Shown here piece by piece: positions 55,501 to 64,000 of a stretch of DNA of 64,000 bases (position 1 is the first letter of the stretch; each line of letters opens with the position of its first letter). Source of the DNA: Distichodus sexfasciatus (Eukaryota > Chordata > Actinopteri > Characiformes > Distichodontidae); the NCBI GenBank assembly GCA_032718565.1, contig JAVGVS010000310.1:434001-498000 (forward strand). The letters are read 5' to 3'. The translations under genes were made by a program, and so were the position numbers. The notes beneath the pieces are model-generated. The model saw only the letters and a list, made by a program, of their open reading frames with translations. It was not told the DNA's origin and did not search any database.

Positions 55501-55799
55501 TAATTGTCAATCTAAACTGGATGGTCTCATTGGTTGAACTGATTTTTAACAAAGGAATTTCATTTTGTTTGAATCTTGCTTTAAAAGATTTTGTGCAAAA
55601 GTATTGATTTGCTAAGTCTTTCTTTGTTTAAGGAAGAATGCTGTCAGTGATCTGATGAGGATTTGGCGAATAGACAGAGGCTTACAAACTTCCAGCGGCC
55701 GGGGTTAAGCAGCTGTTGGAATGCTTGCGATTCAGACAGAGATCTGGTTAGGATTTGAACTGAATGCCTCACTTTCACAATTCGGCAGTGATATGGTTA

Positions 55800-56690
55800 G
55801 GACATAACGAATTGCTACTTGTTAGCCATTAGCCCTTGTAGCATGGTGGTTAACCCAAACGCGGCTGAAAGCGCAAATAGGAAGGATGGCCATGCGAGTT
55901 GATTTAAGAACTCTCTTACACAAAGAGTTGGGATTACCACTATAATCCGAGTTCTAACAGCACACACTCTATCAAAGAGATGAACCCAATAACTGGAGTA
56001 TTCACAGTTGATGCTGAAGTGAATTGGAGAGAGGGCCAGGTTCAGCAAGCTGCGGTCGGGCAGTGCTGGGTCAAGCACAAAGGAAAGAGTTGGCACTGTG
56101 GTGCAAAGACGTCGACCCATCAAAAGCTGAGCCGGGCTGTACCCATTCTGAAGAGGTGTGGCCCTATACGCCAGTAAAGCCATGTACGGGTCAGCTGCCT
56201 TTTTCAGAAGAGTCTTCACAGACTGCACGGCGTGCTCAGCTTCCCCATTACTTTGTGGAACCTGGGACTGCTTGTAACATGCTCAAATTCATACGAAGCA
56301 GCAAATGAAGTGAAAGCTTGGCCCGAAAACTGAGGTCCATTGTCGGACATCAAGATCTCAGGGATGCCATGGCGAGCAAAAATCGACTTTAGGTGCGTGA
56401 TGACATCATTGGATCTTGTGTGAGATAGGAGCGCTACATACCTTGAAAGGTAGTCAACAACGAGTATGTTTTTCCACCCAGTTCAAAGAGGTCCGCCCCT
56501 AACTTTTGCCATGGCCGTGCAGGGAAGTCTGATGGAATTAGTGGCGTACTGTGATAGTGACACTCTTGCAGGGATGTTCTGCATTTTAATACTATTTCAC
56601 TCATTTGTTGGCTGAGACCAGGCCACCACACAGACTGGCGGGCACGTGCCTTACATTTCACAATGCCCTGATGGCTCTCAGACAAAGCAC
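55800..56690 (-). mobile_element. Ty3/gypsy retrotransposon fragment (integrase region), degraded
   Basis: On the minus strand, a frame at 56685-56434 holds the integrase zinc-binding His/Cys region (SHQGIVKCKARARQSVWWPG) and the start of the catalytic core. A frame at 56228-55815 covers the C-terminal integrase part (YRATPLQNGYSPAQLLMGRR). Frameshifts and stops separate the parts. No LTRs, gag, protease or reverse transcriptase are visible nearby. It is a relic with no coding function. Confidence 0.8.
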
Positions 56691-56702
56691 TGGTCGATTA
56701 GT

Positions 56703-56845
56703 AAAGTCAAAGTAAACTCTGTCATCTCTGCTATATATTGTACAAGTATACAGAGAGACGAGATGACGTGGCTCCAGTTTTTACAGTGCAAACAACAAAG
56801 AACAAGGGAAAAGTAACAAATAAGGCACTAAAATATATAAATAGA
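56703..56845 (-). mobile_element. L2-type LINE 3' tail, minus orientation
   Basis: 'agtcaaagtaaactctgtca', 'tctctgctatatattgtaca' and 'gtggctccagtttttacagt' match the tail at 41620-41700. It abuts the gypsy fragment. From 56846 to 57294 nothing was identified, although 'ataacagacctccatgcaa' near 56988 may be more LINE tail. Confidence 0.65.
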
Positions 56846-57302
56846 CTATAAAAAATACACTTTGTAGCTGAGGGTATCCCTGGAGGAAGCTCCTCAGATC
56901 CAGCCACCCCCAGGAAGTTATAATATAACAAAATCGTCATCTTCTTGTACTTGCTGATGGTGTAATGTGTCTTGTGGAGCCTTCTTCCATAACAGACCTC
57001 CATGCAATTGTAAGTACTCTATTCCATATTTTTCATTTCTTGGTGCAAATAACCAATTGTAAATTTTCATTAGAGGACGATAAAGACACCTTATCCGCTG
57101 CCATAGAAAGGGAAGCTGCTGAGACACCTACTGAGGATAGCACTTAATAATAAACAGCACCTAAAATTGAAGTAGTGGTGGTACACCATAGTAACACTTG
57201 CACCTTTTCCTTCACAGAGCAATACTAGAAATTGCAATGGTGAACAAATGACAACTGCAGTGCAGCTTACCTCTGTAAGATTTTTCAACTTTGGCACATA
57301 AG

Positions 57303-58190
57303 CAGAGGTGGACAGTAACTAAGTACATTTACTTGAGTACTGTACTTAAGTAGGGTTTTGAGTATCTGTACTTCATGTGAGTAGTATTTTATTTGGAAAC
57401 TTATGACTCCCATTTCACTACATTTTTAAAGCCAAATACTGTACTTTTTACTTCACTACATTTCTATCAAGATTCTCGTTACTCATTATCAATACTTTCA
57501 AATCTGGGGATAAATCTGGATGTTATTCCCCCTTTTCTAAAATGTGATTGGTTGTTTGGCAGGTGACAGTCTATCAGTAACCAGTAGGGTTACAATACGC
57601 CTTTAGACTGGAACTATAAAACCAAGTTCAGACAGTTCTGCCGTTTTCTGTCTTGATTAAAACATTGTTGCTGTTGGAAAGTCAAGAAGCTAGAGGTGTA
57701 GAGCTGGGCTTTAAGCAGGTTGGAATGTTGATTTTATGTTCTGAGCTGCATTTATAGCTATTGCACTGTCCTCCTGATTAGCATACACATATATGTGCGC
57801 ACACACTGCCAGAGCTGGGCCAGAACACTACCATGCTGTTTTGTGGGGTGTGTAGTCTTACAATTAATAAATAAAATAAACTAACGACTGGTTTTCTTCA
57901 TCAGTTTAGGTTGTGTTTCATTCTGTAACATTCTACCAATTCCATATTCTACAGGTTCTACAAGCTAGTCAGAGGCATTAGGTATTGTAAGTGTTGTGGC
58001 AATAATGTAACAATGCGGTGAAAGAAGATGTACTTTTAATACTTTAGTATTTTTTTTAAAACAAGTACTTCAGTACTTTAACTTAAGTAAAGATTTGACT
58101 GTATGACTTACACTTGTATTGGAGTAACATTTGACTATGATGTCTATACTTTCACTTAAGTAATGATGTTAGCTACTTTGACCACCTCTG
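57303..58190 (+). mobile_element. hAT-type non-autonomous element, 888 bp
   Basis: The ends CAGAGGTGGACAGTAACTAA and TACTTTGACCACCTCTG are flanked by a perfect 8-bp duplication CACATAAG (57295-57302 and 58191-58198). Subterminal repeats of 'acttgagtac', 'tacttaagta' and 'cacttaagtaa' are abundant. No transposase frame remains. Relatives are at 44202-45051, 45186-45754 and 17850-18000. Confidence 0.92.
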
Positions 58191-58198
58191 CACATAAG

Positions 58199-58860
58199 TG
58201 ACAATTCAAGTATTTAAAAACTTTGTCTATCACATACTGACAGAAAATTGTTTTTAGTTAAAGGCCCATAAAATTTTAAGACATGCATACATAATTGAAA
58301 AAGAACATTTGCCCAGCTGCATTAAATTCAATTAAGCCTACATGCTCATTAATACTGTGGAAAGACTTCCTATTTACACAATCTCCTTGATTAAATGACG
58401 GAGCCTTATAGGGATATGAGTTCCATCTGCGCAGCCAGTCACAGCTGAAAATCCTAAAATATATTGTCACGGCTGCGCCGTCTTCGGCGGCCATGCAACG
58501 TTCACGGTCCCCAGAGTTCTGAGTCTGGGAGGTAAGTCTGTCTTGGGGATCACGTTTCGGTGTCCTCCCTTCATGTGTATTAGCTCATGTTAGGTTTTGT
58601 GTAGCTGCGCACCTCCCCTTTAGCTCGCTTCCTACTTCCGGGTCTGTTGTCTGCACTTTGTGTCCACTCCCTAGTAGTTCACATCCCAATTAGATCGCTC
58701 ACTACTTCCGGGTTTGTGTGTACACTTCGTGTTCCCTTTTCCTAGTAGTTCACCGGTGAAATAGATCGCGTGTTTACTTTCGCTCTAAGTGGTTTCAGCT
58801 GGTTATGATTTAGTTCTGTTTTGCCATTAGTTTATTAGGTTATTAACTCTTTTTGTTTTC
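58199..58860. other. Intergenic stretch, nothing recognised
   Basis: 58450-58800 is less AT-rich and contains a duplicated phrase ('actacttccgggtttgtgtg' and 'cctacttccgggtctgttgt'), which suggests an old repeat or LTR, but no ends were found. Confidence 0.4.
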
Positions 58861-58867
58861 ATTATTA

Positions 58868-59107
58868 GGTTTCACAAGTGTCAAAGTGCATGCTAAGTGT
58901 AGGTTTACATGTGCACTTTGACCCCAAGCTGGAATTGAGGTGATGGAGTCTTTGGTTTTGGAGCAATAGGATGCTGTATGTTTCACCTCTATAGAAACCA
59001 AAGGAAATAAGGGATATAAGTGAATTTCACAAATTATTTACAGGTTTCACAAGTGTCAAAGTGCATGATATACATAGATTTACACTTGTCGTTTGACCAC
59101 AAGCTAA
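58868..59107 (+). repeat. Pair of ~65-bp direct repeats
   Basis: 58868-58935 and 59041-59107 both start 'aggtttcacaagtgtcaaag', continue 'tgcatg', and end with 'tttgaccMcaagct', 173 bp apart. The second copy ends directly where the LINE frame begins. Confidence 0.7.
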
Positions 59108-60180
59108 AAGACATTATTTTTTGACTGCACAGACTGGCAGATGTTCAGAGAAGCAGCCACCTATGAACACTCAGTGGACTTGGAGGAGTACACAGACTCA
59201 GTCACTAGCTACATCAGCAAGTGCACTGAGGATGTCACCATCTCCAAGACCGTTATCACTCGACCAAACCATAAACCCTGGTTCTCTGCGGAGCTGCGCA
59301 ACCTGGTGAAAATTAGGGACTCTGCCTTCAAGTCCAAAGACAAAGAGGAAATAACACCTCCAAGGTCCTCAGACTGAGCACTGGTCCCCCACAAGGATGC
59401 GTGCTCAGTCCATTGCTGTTCACTCTGCTGACTCACGATTGTGCTGCACAGTACTGTTCAAACAAAATCATCAAGTTTGCAGATGACACATGAGGTGATG
59501 AGGTGGGTCTCATCACCAACAACGATGAGTCTGCGTACAGAGAGGAGGTGAAACAACTGGTGGACTGGTGTCAGAGCAACAACTTGTCTCTCAATGTCAA
59601 CAAGACCAAAGAGATGGTTGTTAACTTCAGGAAGAAGATGGCTGCACACACACCACTGCACATCGATGGGTCCGCCGTTGAGATTGTCAGCAGCATGAAG
59701 TTCTTAGGTGTGCACATGACTGACGACCTCTCCTGGAGCCTCAACACTACCTCCATCACTAAGAAAGCCCAGCAACGACTACACTTCCTTTGAAAGCTGA
59801 AGAAGGCCAGCCTCCCCCCTCCCATCCTCCCATCATTCTTTCGGGGGACTATTGAGAGTGTACTCTGCTCCTACATCACTGTCTGGTACGGAAACTGCAC
59901 CGTCGCTGAGCAGAAGGCCCTACAGCGGACAGTGAGAACAGCAGAGTGCATCATCGGGGTTTCTCTCCCACCCATCTCCCAGCTGTGCGAGAAACACCTC
60001 ATCCGTCGAGCTTGCAGCATCGTGAAGGACTCCTTCCACCCCTCACATGCACTGTTCTCCCTCCTGCCATCTGGCAGACGGTTCCGAAGCATCAGAACTC
60101 TAACTGCCAGACACTGCAGGAGCTTCTTCCCACAAGCTGTCAGAGCTCTCAACTCACTGCCACCACCAAGGAACAGATAA
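59107..60180 (+). mobile_element. Internally deleted L2-type LINE ORF2 fragment
   Basis: A first block (59141-59360) encodes the region upstream of the reverse transcriptase (ATYEHSVDLEEYTDSVTSYI, NHKPWFSAELRNLVKIRDSA). A jump then leads directly to late reverse-transcriptase motifs (GPPQGCVLSPLLFTLLT and the FADD catalytic box near 59478). The C-terminal part follows (LSLNVNKTKEMVVNF, FLGVHMTDDLSWSLN, LLPSGRRFRSIRT, FFPQAVRALNSLPPP). Most of the polymerase domain between the two is missing. An in-frame TGA follows FADDT, and further frame breaks occur near 59793. It is a dead copy. Confidence 0.82.
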
Positions 60181-60482
60181 AATTGCAGAAAATGCAACTT
60201 TTGGACAATTTTGACATTTGCACAATATCACATATTTCACAATATGTGGGTTCGTCGAAAATGGCACACCATGTCTGAGCACTTACGTCCTTTAGTTTGA
60301 AGTAGGAAACCTCCGGATTACTGGAATAAAACCTGCGAGTGAGCAGGTTAGTTTCACGGAGTATGTTGCCACAGAGTTAGGCTGAACTGGCTTTCTGAAA
60401 CCAGAGACTCCGGGTTTCCCTTAACTCAGAGTCAAATAACTGAGTTTTCACTAAACCTGCTTTCTGAAACAGGCCCTTCATC

Positions 60483-61745
60483 TGGAAAGTTAGTTTCGAC
60501 CTTGTGGTCAAGCCAGCAGCCTCTCCTTTTTACATGGTAAGGCCAACTGCTCCTTTATTTTATAATTCGTAACTTCACATTTTGTTTTGAGAATCAGACT
60601 TTAAACACACTGCTTACTTTTTTAAATCAAGACAAAGTGCGGTACTTTAGGGTCTGTGTCCACCAAACACGTTTTTTGTGCACAGAACGGTCAAAACCGA
60701 GTAAACACAGAACGTTCAGGGAACATTCCCTAAAGGTTCTTAGAAGATTCTGCGAGGTGTGACCTTTAGAGAACAATCCCTAACGGTTCTGTTAAGGTTA
60801 CGTTTTTGTAACTTTTACAAATGTTCTATGAAACTTCCCTCGAGATTTTTTATAGAACCATAGAATAACCCTTTAGGAATGTTCCCTGAAGGTTCTGTTA
60901 AGGTTAATGTTAAGTTTGGCGCAGATGCTGCATGGCTGAGCAGGTTCAAATGTAAGCAGTTCTTATACTGGCAGGGGGTGTGTTTTGATATTTTGATTCT
61001 TGTCTGCGCATTGGTTTATATTTTGGGAAACTTACTCATGACCCAATACCTTCCCCTTCTGATGTTACTCAGTGGCTGTTTAGGAGCCTTCATCAGGTAA
61101 GTTATATGTTTTCGACATTGCGTTTGAGCCAACAGCCTCTAGTTTTTATATGGTAAGACCAACTGCTCCAATATTTAATATGTTGCATTTTGTTACTCCA
61201 TATTTTCTTTTGCGAATCAGACTTTAAACACACTGCTAATTTTTGTTAAGCCAGATGCAGTGTGGTACTTTTGGGCCTGTGTCCACCAAATAAGTTTTTT
61301 TGTGCAGAGAATGGTCAAAACCCAGCAAACACAGAACGTTCAGGAAACATTCCCTAAAGGTTCTTTAGAAGGTTTGGCAAAGTGTGACCTTTAGAGAACA
61401 TTCCCTAAAGGTTCTGTTAAGGTTACATTTTTGTAACTTTTACAAACATTCTATGAACCTTCCCTTGAGATTTTTTTATACAACCATAAAATAACCCTTA
61501 GGGGACATTCCCTGATGGTTCTGTTAAGATAAAGTTTTGTAACTTTTTACAAACATTACATTTACAAACTTTTTATAAACAATCCCTTGAGAGTATTTTT
61601 ATAGAACAATAAATAAACCTTAGGGAACGTTCCCTGAAGATTCTGTTAATGTTTCATTTTTGTAACCTTTTACAAACGTTTCCTTGAGGCTTTTTGTATA
61701 GAACCATAAAATAACCCTTCCCTGAAGGTTCTGTTAGGGTTTCAT
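60483..61745 (+). repeat. Duplicated ~615-bp repeat unit with internal ~110-bp 'aggttctgttaaggtt' array
   Basis: 60483-60900 and 61100-61500 share long blocks in the same order: 'cagcctct', 'tatggtaaggccaactgctc', 'cagactttaaacacactgct', 'tgtgtccaccaaa', 'aaacacagaacgttcagg' and 'aacattccctaaaggttct'. Within and after them, units containing 'ggttctgttaaggtta', 'tttttgtaacttttacaaa' and 'ataaccctta' repeat at least five times. A short frame at 60879-61100 is probably chance. The stretch 60181-60482 before it holds nothing recognised. Confidence 0.75.
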
Positions 61746-62980
61746 ACAGTACTGCTTGAAAGTTTGTGAACCACTTAAAACTTATTATGACTTAAAACAT
61801 TTTTTCAAGTACTAAAAGTAGCTAAAGAGAACCCAATTTACATTAAAAAAATTACATTAAAAGTATTAGTTCAAATTGTTACATTGATTTTTTTCTACTA
61901 ATTTTTTTTTTAGAAATAAATAAAACACAAAAAAGGAGGAAATAAAAAGTGTGCACGAGCAAGTGGGATTGACACATAAAGAAAAAGATAACATGAAAAG
62001 GGAAACATTAAGAGTCTGGCCTTGACTGCCATTTAACCAGGTTCAGTTTTACCTATAAGTAAGTTTAAGACATTTTAATGTCAAAACAACTTATCAAACT
62101 GGCACAAGTTGGATACTGGACTTTGGACAATCTCAACCATCATCAAATCAGCATATAATCTTCTGAACCGGATTATAATTAGCAGGTTTAAGATGCTTTT
62201 TACATCTTCTAATACAAGTTCACAGTGATGCGCCACTCAAATCTGCAGCATTCTGACACAATGCCTTAACAAACACAAAAAAGTGTCAAAAAAAAGTCTA
62301 CAGGTGAAGCTCTGATTATACTCATCCTGATTGTATTTTCTCACTGTATCTTTTTCCCGATGTAGAGATATGATCAAGTTCAGAATAGCCACAAGTTCAA
62401 AATAGCCACACTGCATCTTAGCGCTTCTCAATTTGGACCAAAGTCTTTCCCTCTCACAAATAACCCGACGCTACTGTACTATAGTATAAATTTAACTGTA
62501 TGCGTTATATAAGGACCTTCTAAAGGAAGAGTGTTTCTAGCCTTTAAGGACACCGTGGGCTTAGCCCAGACCGAATGTAAATGCAAAGAGGAGTCAAGGA
62601 TTTTTTTTCCAATTTGTGTACAGTATATAAAATACATTATAGTAGACAGCCTAAATTATCATTTAATTTTCTGATGCATGCATGCTAAAGAAATAAATAA
62701 TCTAAACACCTGTGCAATTATTTTGCCTATCCGGGCTAGACTCAAAATACCCTGGGATAAAACCTCGGTAAAATCGGCTGGCGACGGCCCTGGTCCAAGC
62801 ATAGCATGCAGGGATGTATTGGGACTGAAATAGGCGCACCAAGTGGACCTTTAGGCCCCAATTTTATTATTTTCCCCACCCAACCGACCCAAGAGAGATG
62901 AACAAGAAGCATGTATTTGACACGCCGTCTCTGTACTGGCCCAAAATTTGCAATGGCCTACCGGGCATTCCCCGGTACTA
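61746..62980. other. Intergenic stretch, nothing recognised
   Basis: This is AT-rich sequence without exon-like frames. 'cagtactgcttgaaagtttg' at 61747 may be a transposon end, but no partner end was found. Confidence 0.4.
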
Positions 62981-62982
62981 AG

Positions 62983-63070
62983 ACTGGGTGATATGGAAAA
63001 AATCGTATCTCGGTATTTTTTATTCATATCAGTCGATATCGATATATATCACGATATAAGTCAAATCACT
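62983..63070 (+). repeat. Truncated hAT-type element end
   Basis: 'taagactgggtgatatggaa' followed by 'tcgatatcgatatatatcac' resembles the start of the 'tagggctgggcgatatgg' family at 43883. No right end is visible. Confidence 0.5.
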
Positions 63071-63139
63071 GTCAAACCACCTTTTAATTTCTCACTGAGA
63101 TGTGAAGAGTAAAGACATCATATTCATTTTAGTTAAATA

Positions 63140-63960
63140 TTATTTACTTTGTCAGAAGTTGATTCTTTTTGTAATCAGGTATTGTAATCGATTTGAATAA
63201 TCGAGTAATCAGATCAATTATTTTGTAAAAAATAGAGAAAAGACGATACTTTTGTTTTAAGCCTTATTCTAGTGTGAGTAGAAATTAGCCATGCTTTATG
63301 TTGTTGTGTTCAGGATGTCCTGCACTACTCTAATTTGTCAGTTTGATGTGTAAATGCTGACACAGTTATGAAATCAGCACATTTCTGATGAAAACTGACT
63401 TGTGCCTGTAGAAATGTTTAGTTTTTTTCAGCTTTATTAAAATAAAAGTGCTGAAACTGTAGACAACTGTGAAACATTGTCTGTTTTATTGCCGAGTTTT
63501 TATTATGCATTCTATGGCTTAACATTCTAACACTTATTTATCCATCTGATATCATTAGAATATAGATTTTTTTATTTGATAAATAAATGTTCTATATTTC
63601 TTCCTTCCTATTGATTAAGCTATACATTATAACATTAAATGAAAAAAAATCTAATCGATTGAAAATTAAGAAATACTGAAGTTTGGGGTCATTTTGAACC
63701 TATCTGGCCGATAAAAAGAGCTGCTTTTGCCTTTTCTGGAAGAAAACTACATTTCCCACGATCCCCCATGCGCCCCGAGGAGCCGTGTCACATTAAACTG
63801 TTGGGCGCGCATTCCAGAATAAACGATGGAAAATCTCTGGGAAACTCTAAATAAACGACTGTATTGTGAGTAGAACGCTGGTTGTTGTGGTTATTTATCA
63901 GCTTAAATATGCATTGTGTCTGTAATAAAGGGGACGTTTGAACTGAACTGGAGTGTGTAA
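63140..63960 (+). repeat. ~800-bp dispersed repeat, relative of 25225-25925
   Basis: It has the same block order as 25225-25925, including 'gatgtcctgcactactc', 'tgctgacacag', 'tctaatcgattgaaaat', 'gggtcattttgaacc', 'ctacatttccc', 'cattccagaataaacg' and 'ctgtaataaagg'. The two copies are clearly diverged. It contains no coding frame. Confidence 0.65.
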
Positions 63961-64000
63961 TGGCGCTCACGTGCGAGTTCATAAATATAGCGTGTGTTTA

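Noticed and set aside
55800..56690. Functional retroviral or domesticated integrase gene
   Set aside because: Frameshifts and stops split the domain, the catalytic core is incomplete and no LTRs are visible. It is a gypsy relic.
60879..61100. 73-codon ORF with a hydrophobic C-terminal stretch
   Set aside because: It starts inside the 'aggttctgttaagg' repeat array and has no splice or family support.

Overview
The window is vertebrate nuclear DNA, almost certainly from a teleost (at least a ray-finned) fish. It is AT-rich and intron-rich, and it is crowded with fish-type repeats: several hAT families with 8-bp target duplications, Tc1 elements flanked by TA, L2-type LINE fragments, a Ty3/gypsy fragment, (CATT)n-tailed short elements and many microsatellites. 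I could not name the species. All gene models below were built by hand from splice sites and reading frames. No alignment or database search was run, so family names rest on recognised motifs and gene order.

Region 1 (1-28 kb) is a rearranged tandem duplication of ttc30/IFT70, a TPR subunit of intraflagellar transport complex B. Copy A (5680-13079) holds only the 3' half of the gene (11 exons, 382 codons plus stop), with every frame and splice site intact. Copy B (14440-27973) starts with the only visible 5' half (8 exons, 269 codons), and its own 3' half is decaying from exon 15 onward. Neither copy is a complete intact gene inside the window. Introns of the two copies are also homologous, so this is a DNA-level duplication, not retroposition.

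Region 2 (29.4-50.3 kb) has the gene order C16orf89 / ALG1 / EEF2KMT, the neighbourhood known from human 16p13.3. The C16orf89-like gene (minus strand) keeps its exon layout but has frameshifts in most exons, so I read it as a unitary pseudogene. ALG1 (plus, 12 exons) is complete except for one extra T in exon 10. EEF2KMT (minus, 8 exons, 314 aa) is fully open. ALG1 and EEF2KMT converge with 196 bp between their stop codons, on a palindrome that carries an AATAAA on each strand.

Region 3 (50-64 kb) contains a four-exon prototype galectin (53185-55162) with a TATA box, a poly(A) signal and unusual sugar-site residues. It is followed by repeats: gypsy integrase remnants, L2 ends, a complete hAT-type element, an internally deleted L2 ORF and a repeat array of about 1.3 kb. 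I saw no CRISPR, operon, tRNA or rRNA feature, as expected for this kind of genome.
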